From positions 4,464,001-4,528,000 of the forward strand of contig CM082597.2 in assembly GCA_040954595.2 (NCBI GenBank): a stretch of 64,000 nt of DNA, read 5' to 3'. This stretch comes from Balanoglossus misakiensis (lineage: Eukaryota; Hemichordata). A program made the translations under genes and the position numbers. Positions within the stretch are counted from its first letter, which is position 1, and every line of letters begins with the position of its first letter. Of this stretch, positions 37,186 to 49,140 are shown one piece after another. The notes below the pieces were generated by a model. The model saw only the letters and a list, made by a program, of their open reading frames with translations, was not told the origin of the DNA and ran no database searches.

Positions 37186-39779
37186 TGGTTAGGAATTTTG
37201 CTGTAATAATATCTGGCTCTAGGTATAGCCTTGGTATCAACTCATTTTAATTCCACAGGAATTTTTATTCTCCATCGAATTAAATTACACATTTTATGAA
37301 AACTGTAAAGTGATTATGCCATTAATAACTGACCAGAAGAAATACTGACCTACAAACATAAATTTAGTCTTTGGTGCATGTACACGTGGCAGAAGGAACT
37401 GTGGTGATTTTTTCTACATGACTGACTGCAATGTGTGGGTGTATTGCCTTATCAATACAGCCATGTTTCCATATCCTCTACACATTGCCATGTTTCTTTT
37501 TTATTAATTTACCATACCACCCACACTTTGGTTCGACCCAAATGCTTTCACTAAAGTGGGGGACCGGGAGGATTAAAATGTTAAGTCATAGTAAAGTAAG
37601 TCAACTCTGGCCCAGAAAACCACTTAGAAATCTGTCATGGTAAATGTAAAATAACAACAAATGTGAAAGGATGAATTTGACAAGAAACAACCAGTTTATA
37701 GTCCATAGTTTACATTTAGCAAACAGAGTAGCAGACAGCTGTCACAATATACAACAAGGGAGATCTCAGGCCACTGACCTGGTCAACCTTGTACTTCACC
37801 TGATATGACCTCTGACCTTCCCAGTGCTAATGACAATAACTTTTCCAGACCACAAGTCAACGGAATGCACCTGCCATCTTATTGATACAATTGTAAACTT
37901 TTATCATTCAAATATAATCTATGAAAAACTGCAACACTTTGAAATAGTTGTGGGAACTTTAGTGGCCAGAAGTCTCTGTATTTATCTGGTTGTCTGAAAT
38001 TTCATATTGGGGAGACTTCATTGCTAAACTGTTCACTAAACTAAATCCTGGCAAAGCAGTTACTGGTTAATATGAAAAAAGTAATGTTGACATGGCTGAA
38101 ATGAATGTTTTCCATCCGTTCAGACTTCACAGGGGAAAGGAAAAAATTTGCAAAAGTGGGTCGTGAAATCAATCTCGGAATTTGAAGTATCTGTGACAGG
38201 CATTACATAGTGTTTCAAACTGAACCTACTGGCCTACTGTTGTACAGAGAGGGGTCTGTTGTAAGCTAAAAATAACACCCAATCCGACGGCCAGAGAGTC
38301 TAGCCCCTGCATGTGGCTGATATAGGACTCTGTAACACATGGGTTTCGGAGACAGCAGGCCAGACAAAACGTACGTGAGGTCACGGAGTGATCGATGACT
38401 ATAAATCTGGTGGTGAACCCTTTGTGTGGAGGAGGGTTCATGAGTTTTAACTATCAAGCGTGTTTCTTCGTTTTATCTCAGATCCCTGGTGTCTGGACAA
38501 GTGGAGCCCACGAGGCGGTTGGTTGGTTGGTTGCCACGGCGAGAACTTGCGCTTTCGTACGTGGGACGCCCACGCGACGACTGGACGTTGATCGCGCCAT
38601 AGGACTCTTAAGGTGGCTGGCACTGTGCTTACAATATACCTTTAAGGAGTACCTCTAGCCGCCTGTGATGTCAGACTTGACCAAACAGACGAGGTGCAAC
38701 CGGAGCGGCTGTTATGAAGCTCGGCACGTAAACGATGTTTGCGTACGGTTGCGTAGAACCGGGCATTTGTAGTCTGCGCATGCATGGTCTCCATCAAGCG
38801 CGCTGGCATTTTGCTTAGAATCTGACATATTACTCAAGCTATATATCCACGCGGCTTAAACAAACGCGCACAAAGAGGTGAGGTGAATAACACAGTGGGT
38901 AGCTACCTTAAAAATTATTCAAAACATTATCGCGCAATCGTCAACGTGAAATCACACACACGACGCCCGGAAATCGCACCGGAACCTCAAATTACAACTG
39001 TCATCAAAAAATCACCTAATTTGCTTCAAATGGGATTCTCGCCAATAACTCGGAACTTGACAGAAAAAGAAACGTATCTTATACTTAAGACCTCTGGAAG
39101 GATAATGGAAGTCACGATATCCCGTCACGACACCAAAAATCGCGACTCGCCCGTCCTCCAATCAGGTACAATAGACTTCGAAATCTACTCGTGCCGTCGA
39201 ACAGACTACACGGCAAAATGAAATAACGCGTTCAATTACCTTTGCTGAAACAACTAATCCAAACACCGCAGAAGTTAAAAATCTATGTGAACCCGGTAGC
39301 ACGCGGAGGGACGCTGGGCGACGAAAGCTGCAAAGGTTACTCGCAGACAGTCGACATGCCCCATGGAATGAAAATGAGATCACGTGAACAGATCCCAACC
39401 CACCAATGAGAAGCCGGCAATTGTTCGTAACTGTTGACAAATGATCAATTTATGAATCACACCATAGAGCCTTCATTATTCTGTTTCTAACTTTAAAATC
39501 AATGTCGAATTTTTGTAAAGCATAACTATAATTCAAAGTATAAGAGGCGAGAATACTAACGTCGGCGCGAGACGTTTGACTGCGTCAAAAGACGAACCAA
39601 GAACAATCTGTTTCTCACTACCACTAAGAAAGAGGCCTCACTAAGTGATAGGGTAAAGCCTCCTGCCCTTCTGAGTCAAAATTTACACACTGCCTGCGAG
39701 CAATGAGAGACCAGACAGACATTAAACTGACCCGCTGACCCCAGCGACCTAGCCCCCATCAATGAATTGAAACCATGGT

Positions 39780-39980
39780 TATTTATGGATTCCACGGTGG
39801 CAAGAAATCCCCTCCCAGACTGACGTCCCGCGCGGCAGGCAGGCATCGCCGGCCATTTCTGGGGCAAACAACAAGATGGCGGCCGCGTATTGACTGGCCG
39901 CGATGAATCCAGAACATGATGATCGAGTCCTGAATTTATCAAAGCGCAGACAGGGGTACAGTGACCCGGATTTCACAGAG
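39780..39980. promoter_or_regulatory. Candidate CpG-rich promoter with YY1-like motif
   Basis: Local CpG density is high (CGCGCGG, CGCCGG, GGCGGCCGCG) compared with the A/T-rich surroundings. AAGATGGCGGC on the plus strand fits the YY1 motif found just downstream of many start sites. It is about 6 kb upstream of mir-100 and could be a divergent promoter of the primary miRNA transcript. The ATG in the motif opens only a four-residue frame. Confidence 0.3.
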
Positions 39981-42900
39981 GAAGATCAGACGGTGTCAAG
40001 CTGAAGGTCTGCCTGATAAGGAATTGAAATAAGACAGGCAGGCAGCTAGGAGTTTTACTCTTCTGTCTGTTTGGCAGCACATGTAGGCATAGCACGTGGC
40101 GTACAACATAATCACCTGATTGTCCGCGATGGGTGCGGCGCACTATCGGAACCAAATCGAACGTCTGAAGTCAAAATGTTTTTCAAATGTGTGCACAGAA
40201 AAATCACACTGGGTATGTCAAAATAGGAAGCTTAGTTATAAGTGCACCGACTCACTGCTATGGTGAGGTTCAAAGAATAGAACGATGGAGAAAATTTCAT
40301 GCAAGTCAAAATTTGTGTCTGAAGCGATCCCTGCACCGAAACCGCGGCGACACCAATATGACCGATGGTACAGGAGGTCCGTCTAGATCAATGAAATTGG
40401 AGGATGCGGTGTCTATCCCCCCTCACGACAGTGTCCAAATATACCAGAAGGCAGCCACCCACCCACTCAGTCGAATGCAATGGCGGGAAGCCACCTCAAC
40501 CACAAACGTCACAAAACCCACCCACAACCACAAACGTTTCAATAAAACCAATGTACAAAACAGTCGTATTTAAAGAAATAAAACTCCACTGCCTTGGAAA
40601 CCCGCACGATTGACAAGGCTGGCCGAAATTAGGAAACAGGGCAGAGAAAAAGACTACAATCAGAAATAAGCACATGGCACTAAATCATATGGTGACGTCA
40701 TTCTACACACACCTATAGCATATTGGTAGGTAACTCATGTACATATATAGTTGACACACTAGAGGAATTGTTAACTTGACAGATATTGAACGCCAGCTCC
40801 TTGCTCTGACAGAAATTTCCTTCCTACTTTGTAAATAAATTACTTATTAAATCTTGAGATATTTACCACTAAATATACCAAAATGCCCAAAATAGGGATA
40901 ATAAATATATTGGGAAATTTCACAGATTTTGCGTTTGCGGAGGCGATATCACGTCCGCGTTTTTTCTCTGTCGCGGCAGACACGCGCGGCCAAAGGAAGA
41001 AACGGTTAGAAATTCGAAGGTACTGATGGATACTCACAGTGTCCTAATTTCCTGCACATTCATTCATAGCTACGGCGGCACTGAGTGACCAGGTCAAGCA
41101 CTGAACATACATATACATCCAGTGGGCCCAGACACCCAGCTTGCAAAGTCACGGTCCCCACGACGACCGTAACCGGCGACCACGCCGGCCAACGAATCCT
41201 CTGTTCAACATGGCGACCTGTAGGCACTGGTGCGGTGATCGGTCGATGCACAATGCATATGTAACCGGTAAGACCCCGCCACTTGTAGGCAGTGCACTAT
41301 GGGTTTTGTCATCCACATTTGAAATATTTTCAGACAGTTCAGACGCCGGCTGAATACTAATCAGCTAGGTGGTCCTACTGTGTCATTTACGAACGAGGGG
41401 TGTGCCAGGCCAGGTCACCGGGTCACAGATCTTAAACTAGCCAGCCTTTTCATCCGGAACCACCTGAATTATGTCACCATGACAACAATGGTATGACTCA
41501 CTACAGCCGATGAGTGACCACAATGGACGTCTGGCAGGGCAGTGACTCCCGCATCTCACCCACAAACGGTTCTCCCCCCCCCCCCTTTCGCAGACACAAT
41601 GGAACAGTCGACAGCAAAGTTGACAGAGGAAAGAAAAAAACTTGCACACTAGTCACAGGAAAAATCTGACATATCACTGGGAAGGCGAAGCCGGCTAACG
41701 AGCATGCGTTCGACGAGGAAAGTCTACTGACCAATCACGGAAGAGTCTTGACTTCACTGAATGAACAATGAGCAAGCATTAGATTTTTACAGTGAGACAG
41801 TTTCTTGATGAATTGCTCTCGCCGATGTACCCCTCCATCAATTGTCTAACGACGACATCCACATTATCTCAAATAATTCCAAAAAACGAAAAATGTCTGC
41901 TTAAATTTTCAGTGGTTTTTCCATCAGTCGTGATCAATAATTTAAATCAAATAATTTTATATCATCTGAGCTTGCAACTTAGAAATATAACGCCAACGGT
42001 TCAATTTAGCAAAACCCAGAGAAAAAATATCCAGAACATCAAAATTTTGGACTACGCACCTCCCATGTAATATACAAGGTCTATGTGTCTGGTATATTAC
42101 AAACTAAATTAGGTCAAAATGGACATCTTCACAGAAACCCTTTCAAATCCAATAAGAATGTACGTTATGTAAAACTGCTTCAAGAAAATGAGCTCCCGGA
42201 GTAAATCCACCCTCGGATGAAATTACAGTTATCAAAATTCTACAAGCAGTCCGAGACAATTACGCGGAGAAACCATATTCCAGACATCACGTTAAATTAC
42301 CCACATCTCGTGTACGCCTCCCAACGCCAACAGAATCACTCATCTGAAATTCTCATTTTTTTATCTTCAGAGGATTTATTTTTTTGCCTCTCTGGCACAG
42401 TTGCCTTGGTTTGACCTGCGATTTTTTGTGTGTGTGTGTAGCCAGTCAGACCACGCAACGAATCAGCAAACAGGGCAAACAAATTAATATACCTGTTTTC
42501 TTTCCAGGCACTTATTCATGTCAAACTGCCAGACATTTAAATTAACCTCTGCTACTTAAATATATCACAGGCAGCTGATTTGAACTTTACTCCGTCTTGT
42601 GAATTTTTATCAGAAAAAAAATGTTCTTATATTCTTTATTTTATAAAATGCATTCATGACTCATTCAATATTTGAAATAAATTTAAAATATACTGCAAAC
42701 TGTCACACTGCAGTCTACTGGGAAACGGTTTCAATTAATTTTGATCAATACTACAATTTATAAAATAATATAATTATATTGAACCAAAGTAAATTGTGCA
42801 TACAGCTTAACCTGGTGTCATGGAATATATACATTACCCTTTTTAAAGAATGTGTATTCTCAAATTTATATATATAGCTTTGTACGTACTTTACCTAGGT

Positions 42901-44924
42901 CAGCTAACCAGATTTGTACAAAATGGCATTTCTAAGCTGCTTTGAAACTTCTAGAATGCATCAAACATGGTGGGGAATAAATGCCTCTTTTGAAATAACA
43001 GAAACAACGAGAAAAAAAGAAGGTGGAAAAAACAGCTGCTTATAAAAGCATTGCGTGTTTTTGTTGACAAAGGCTGACATTTCAAAACGCGATACAGGTC
43101 AATCATACCCCATCTTTAACCTACACAAAGCCGGTTTTATTTATATAACTGCTTTTTATACAAAGTCGCAAATTTTACTTAAAAATTAACAGATATTAAT
43201 GAATTATTTAAAAAGATCTAAATAAATTGGTAGTGTAGGATAACTTAAGGTCAGAAATGCCCAGAGTTGAAAAACAGAAACGTTTTTGAGGTCAAATTTT
43301 GAGTACAATGCGCCAGACACAACAAACACCCGTAACATAGTAAATAACACTATAGACTCTGTGACCTTTGACCCAGGGTTTTAGTTACTGCAGATGAGCA
43401 AGGGCTGAACAGAAACTTGCCATTCCAAATACTTTTCATACCCCTCCTATCAAGTTAGTGAAAGCTTTCTCATACGCCTTGATAACATTGTTTCAAACCT
43501 ATAAAACCACTCCAAGTTCAGTATTATCTTTAAAATCTTTAAAAATCATAATACCAAAGTTCATATTTTGGTAAGCAAACATCCAATTGCTAAGCAATGG
43601 TTCACTACAAATAGCGAACAACGACACTTGCACATGTATGTAAAATGCATGTGCATCGCATTTTTAAGGTTTGCTTCATTTCATGTTTTCCATTTCTTGA
43701 AATCTATATCATGACCAGAATCTGTACATGAACACTGCAGCATTTTAAATGATTTTTATAGCCTCGGCAGAATGGGAGAATAAGGGGCAATGATTGATTT
43801 TACAACCCTGAGTTGAATGACTCAGTAGTGGTCGTCTGTGTCTGAGCCACTCCCCCTATTTTCCCTGTGGTACGGTCCGTGGGTGCTGAGAAAAGAACCA
43901 GTGTCTGAACCAAGAGGGAATGCTGATGGGGGTGAGAATAAACAGCTATGTTGTCTTTGTTTGTTGTGATTTATTCAATTATTGAACAAGTTGTGTACAG
44001 CTGATGCAGATAGCCACTTTGCCTGGGTTTACACAGGGGGGTCGCAGCCACTTGAAGCAACACCAGCATGCTCTTCCACCTAACAGCCAACCTCCCTCCA
44101 GAAGACATTAACAAGTGCAGTGGGGGACTTTTGAGGACAAAATTTGCATGACAATACGCACTGACATTTCGCTGGCTACCTTCGGGAATTTAAGTAAAAA
44201 ATAATACATGTAATTTCACCACAAGGGAAAATGTGTATTTTTCTTACGCATTATACTGGTACATACCTGCTGAAGGTTCACAAAAAACATCCATACTATT
44301 TTTGGACTGAGAATGTGAAAGTGGTAAATCAAGGATTCCTTTAAACTGTGATAGATTCCTCGGGTCATCAACCTGCGGTCAATTACCTCTGCATGTCACA
44401 TCTCACAGTCAATTTTATGTGCTTCATGGAGACAATAAATCTCTCTGGGTACCAATGATTTTATTCCATGCTATACTTTAGGAGTATAAAAAATAAATTG
44501 CGCACTGGCATACCAACTACGTACCAACACGCGGCCCCCTGCTGTCATAGATACGAAACTGCCTGGATATTAAAGGTATTCGGTCACATCTAATTTACAT
44601 ATGCCTATATATGGTCAACAGGGTGTGTCTAACGTTCTAATGACCATGTGTCTGCCACCAACTGAAAATCTGTGAATGGTTTAAATTTGTGGTTAAATTT
44701 GCATAGATGACTGTATATTAAGAAAGCTTGTCCCAATTTTATTTCTCAGGCTTTTCCGAAATTAAACCAATGACCTAATCGTAACTAATAATCTCTTCAG
44801 AATATTAGATGTCCACAAATCAAGACTATTTTAGTATACATGTATACGAGGCAGTGAGATGCTTGTGCACTGTCGTGATTATCTGATGTTAAATTTACGA
44901 ATCCGGTTTGAGTGAAATTGGTAT

Positions 44925-44960
44925 GTCCCTAAATCTGAGTCAGTCCCTAAATCTGAGTCA
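44925..44960 (+). repeat. 18-bp tandem duplication carrying two AP-1 sites
   Basis: GTCCCTAAATCTGAGTCA occurs twice in direct succession. Each copy contains TGAGTCA, the AP-1 consensus. Confidence 0.8.
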
Positions 44961-45128
44961 AGAATTTGCTGAGTGATTAGAGAAGCCAGGATGAATGTGA
45001 TATCACATATCTTGTTGTATCTGACTGGCTTCGTACGATTTATGTCTTTTTACGTCATTTTTTGCATTTAACTGCATTTCACAAATTGAAAAATGAATAC
45101 AATGAACGGATATCTACCTGACTTACCT

Positions 45129-45213
45129 AGCTTTCACCCCAGTTCCCTTGTTAGAGATTCAACCTTATCATAGAAAACAATGGGTTTGAACTAAACCATG
45201 GGGTGAAAGGGTT
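45129..45213. mobile_element. Palindromic MITE-like element, copy 2
   Basis: CTTTCACCCC...TTCAACCTTATC...GGGTTTGAACTAAACCATGG followed by GGTGAAAGGGTT. It aligns end to end with 18557-18642 and shares the middle GAAAACAAT block. It is more perfectly palindromic at its ends than copy 1. Confidence 0.65.
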
Positions 45214-46030
45214 AAGAAAGGACACTCAAGGTGACCTTGTATGCCAAGGTTACCCTCCCCCTCCCCCCCCCCTTTCGCAAACAGAAATAAAACTGGCAAT
45301 CTTTCTACTTCATTCGAGGCTGGCTGCTCACTTCTGTAACATCAAAGTATATATAATTAAATTGGCAATATGACCCAGACGCCGTTTCAAGCTAATCCCC
45401 TCAACCTGGTAAATATCACCACGTATCACCCCGTAAAATTTGCCGAAGTTCCCCTGGGCAAAGACCAATTCTTTAAAGAAAAGTGCAAAACACGATACTA
45501 CACTGAGATTCTCATTATTCCATTATTTCCAAATCCATTCAATGATTCATTTTTCAGAGTGCTTTCCCTAGACAGTAAGTGTACGTGTGAACACTGCGAG
45601 CTGAGTTGAGGCAAGTGGGATGATGAAATCACAAATGGAACACAGTGACTCCCACTCATTATTACAGAGAATTTTTTTTACTGAGTTACTGTCTACCTGA
45701 TAATCCAAATTAATTTTGGACGGCTTCACATACCAGGTAAACACACAGTGATATTGTTCAGAGCGTTACCCTTGCAGGTAAAATACTTCCAGGTTCCGCA
45801 GTCATTTCACTGGGGTTTCCCTTAGCGCACCGTTGTAACAATTCATGACCAGAAACAAGTATTTTTTTTTTTTGGGGGGGGGGGGGGGGCGCCTTATGAA
45901 AAAAAACAATAGCAAGGCATCATTACATTATTGTGTCACTACATGTCGTTGTAAGAATTGGACACTGGGCTTTCGAAGAGATCATAATTTCTTAATCTCT
46001 AAAGGCTGTATTATCAATGGCCGCTTAGTC

Positions 46031-46105
46031 TTGACTTAGAGGGCGCACTTCATCACTGGAGTGCCATTTTGACTGAGAGGGCGCACTACATTCTGCGGTG
46101 AGCCA
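46031..46105 (+). repeat. ~39-bp duplication around GAGGGCGCACT
   Basis: TTGACTTAGAGGGCGCACTT (from about 46031) and TTGACTGAGAGGGCGCACTA (from about 46069), each followed by a diverged GGAGTGCCAT/GGTGAGCCAT block. Confidence 0.65.
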
Positions 46106-49100
46106 TACTGTCTTCGAATTTAGTGACGTGTCAGGTTCACCGACTTGAAGAATATTATTTTGACTTCGAGATATAATCACCAGTGGTGTGGTGTTAAAGA
46201 CACACGAACAAGTATAAATGTGTCATCATTTATACCTGCGTATTGCCCTTAACAAAAAAACACAGAATCCAAACTATGGTGGACAACTATGCAGTAAAAT
46301 TGCATCGGATGGTTTCATTTCAGGACTGGCCCTCATTGTTTCTCGCAACTTACAAGCTTGAAGTGCAATGACGTGTGACCAAGTGGTGTATTTGACACCG
46401 GGGTTACTAGAATGTTGACTGATAAAAGAACATTAATTTTGCTACTTAATAGTGAACCCCACCTGTAATGAGGCATACCAGTATCCTAGCAACATAACCT
46501 AAGGGGGTGTACCACCCATGGAAATTAAACTGTCTGATTGCTCAGGCTTTACATCCATGGGTCTGTGTGTTTAACCTTTCCACATAATTTTAACGCATAT
46601 AAGCCCTTGCAACCAAAACATTGAAAACGGTACATCTTTATGAAAAAAAAAAACTGATATGAAATAGAAAGAGATATCTGCACAATAAAGGTAGTATCAA
46701 ACATAATTAATAGATAAAGGGCAGCTAGAGAGAGACTTTGTCCCTTTAAGTGAATTTTTTTCTACATCAGTCATGAAGTAAAAATAAAATATTATTTTAG
46801 GCAAAACTAATCAATCGGGCCAAAAATAATCATCGTGTCTGATCTCAATGTTTGTGACAGGTAATACCAGACACTGACAGGTCGATTTGTCTTTATCCTC
46901 TCGGCTAGTAAATGGAGACAAAGCTTGAATATTATGGCGTATCTGCGTCTGCATACAAATTACTATACAAGATCTCAACATGTTCATTGAGAACACACAT
47001 ATTCTTCAAATGCAAAGCGATTAAACTTCTCATTTTTTTACATTGTCTGCTGCTGACACTACCCTCTTATTTCAACTGTTTTGGGGGAAAAATAAAATTT
47101 GATTATATCAAAAATAGCCTGCCATTTTTTTTACAAATAGGTCAACTCGAACTTCTGTATATAAACAAGTTACAAATAACTTGATAAATGTATTCTGGTT
47201 TTAAAAGGAATTCTTTTATTACAGTAGAAAGGAATCTAGTTCACCAGCTGGACAATGCCACATAAAAAGCCTTCAATTTCTAGTTAGGCACGACAGCCGC
47301 CATCTTTCATGGGTATTTTGTCTCTGATTGTACAAGAGTGACCAACCGTACCAGTGACATGCATGTCTTTCTGGTACATGGCTCAGCACTGCTCATATAG
47401 GTACAACACTTCATATTTGAAAAGCTTTCAGTAACAATGGTATGTGCACACAACACCTGCCCTAATGCTGGCCCCCCGAGACTACAATTCCCTTCAAACA
47501 CTTTTCCTCCGATTTTGTGAAATTTTCTCTGAAAATTAGCATAATTTTCCTCCAAATAGTCATAAAAGTGTCATCTTAACTTACCAGTATGAGCAGAATT
47601 TGCAATTATGGTAAAATTTCAGAAAAGTGGCACTGTCCGTTAAAAAGTTTAAAAAAATTTTGGCGGTAAAATAGTGAAGGTTGCAAACATATGACGTCAT
47701 CGCAAGAGGGTCTTTCACATTGCTTTACCGCCCAAATTTCTTCCTTCTGAAATCTTACACCTTGACTATGTTTGCTTGCTTTTATCACAGATTGACAGGT
47801 GCTCTACCCTTTCATAACCACAATTTGGAATAACCCATATGTTCTCTATGGCATGGCCAGAACAATTCACAGAAAATGGGGATGAACAGTTAAAAAACGT
47901 GGTACTATGATGTACTCGATACAAAGTCATCATATATCTCCTTCAAACACATGGACAGGTCTGTGTGACATGCAATCATATCTGGGCTGTCTCATGCAAT
48001 CATACTGCCTTGGTATTAGTGTCTTACAGCGGGACCTGTCTAAATTATTAATTTGGCGAATATTGATCTCCCGTTTGACAAGAAATTTTGCCATTTGTTA
48101 AGTCAATAGCACACGTGGCGCGTCCAGCTGTCTTTGAAAAAAAGGGCGTCATGTCGCCAGACTTCAAGTTCAATATATCGGTTTGGTTTCACCGTTACAA
48201 CTGCCTAACGCTTCAAATAGTTTTCAGACGTCAAAAGAAACTCTTCTGAGAAATAATCAGGCTTTTGACAGAACTAGAGTCGCTAAGATGTAACAAATTT
48301 GGCAGAAATATGTGCAATCCGCGATGACCACGTAACATGGCACATACTGAGGTCGCTTCGATGGCGTGCTCTGTGATAAAGGTATGTACATTAAAGCGCG
48401 GTGTGTCTCCACAACCAACAGGAAGTCGACGAACAAATACGGAAAGCAGAAACCAACCTCCTGACAGCCATGCCGGTCGAGGCATTCCCGATAAACCGGA
48501 CCACCGGAATGTTGAACTCCTGACATCCACCGGAATACAACCACCAGAGTTCACTGTCCGGAAAAAAAAAATTCCTCCAGAGGTTTTCTGACAGCCGGGG
48601 TGCGTGGACCTAGTATCCTGAAGACAAAACCTCTTTCTATATTACGTAATATGTCTAGACGTAGTGGCCCTGTCATGAGAATAATCAAACATGGGATAAA
48701 CCAGCTGATGCCCTTGAACATGAATTAGTCTGTACTGTACTGTCAACTCACTGCATGTACTATATAATAGGCTTTCTCAAAAAACTCAATCATCACTGGA
48801 AGGCAATTTGATTTACTTGCATTTCTAGAAGCCTTAAGGATGTATGACAGGTAAAGAAAGTATTCTATCAGTGTCAGATCTGTGGGTAATGTTTCATGGT
48901 TTTATCAAAAATCTATATTAAAATTAGACAGTACAATAATCTAGGTCACTGTACTTTAGCATTGTTGGAAAATTGTTACAACAAGAACCAATCAAATGCC
49001 ATGGCAAAACTAAGCAAATGACACAACCAAAAGTAACCAATCAGATGACACTAAACTAAGTACAAGTAGGAAACAGCCAACACCAAAATTGCCAAGGTTA

Positions 49101-49140
49101 GCCTGACCTCAAACTATACAAGCTGGATTTATCATATATC

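Larger units (their letters stand above)
33980..41400. other. Upstream flank of the miRNA cluster, proximal part
   Basis: No confident coding exon. Two CpG-richer patches, at 38480-38900 and 39780-39980, plus one at 40930-41270. AAGATGGCGGC (39873-39883) and AACATGGCGAC (about 41208-41218) resemble YY1-type promoter motifs. Repeat content: copy E and the 37-bp minisatellite. The 128-codon frame at 40187-40573 is low-complexity and unrecognised. Confidence 0.5.
41401..49140. other. Upstream flank, A/T-rich middle part
   Basis: Mostly A/T-rich with no recognised gene. It contains poly-C near 41574-41585, a palindromic MITE-like element (45129-45213), a duplicated AP-1 motif (44925-44960), poly-C near 45260-45270, poly-T/poly-G near 45861-45889 and a small duplication (46031-46105). 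Confidence 0.5.

Noticed and set aside
37524-37540. GGTTCGACCC resembling a tRNA B box
   Set aside because: No A box or cloverleaf could be drawn around it.
35105-44700. Similarity between 35105-35160 and 44590-44640 (TTTACATAT...ATATATAG/GT...GGGTGT)
   Set aside because: Short and imperfect; could be a decayed SINE but the ends could not be defined.
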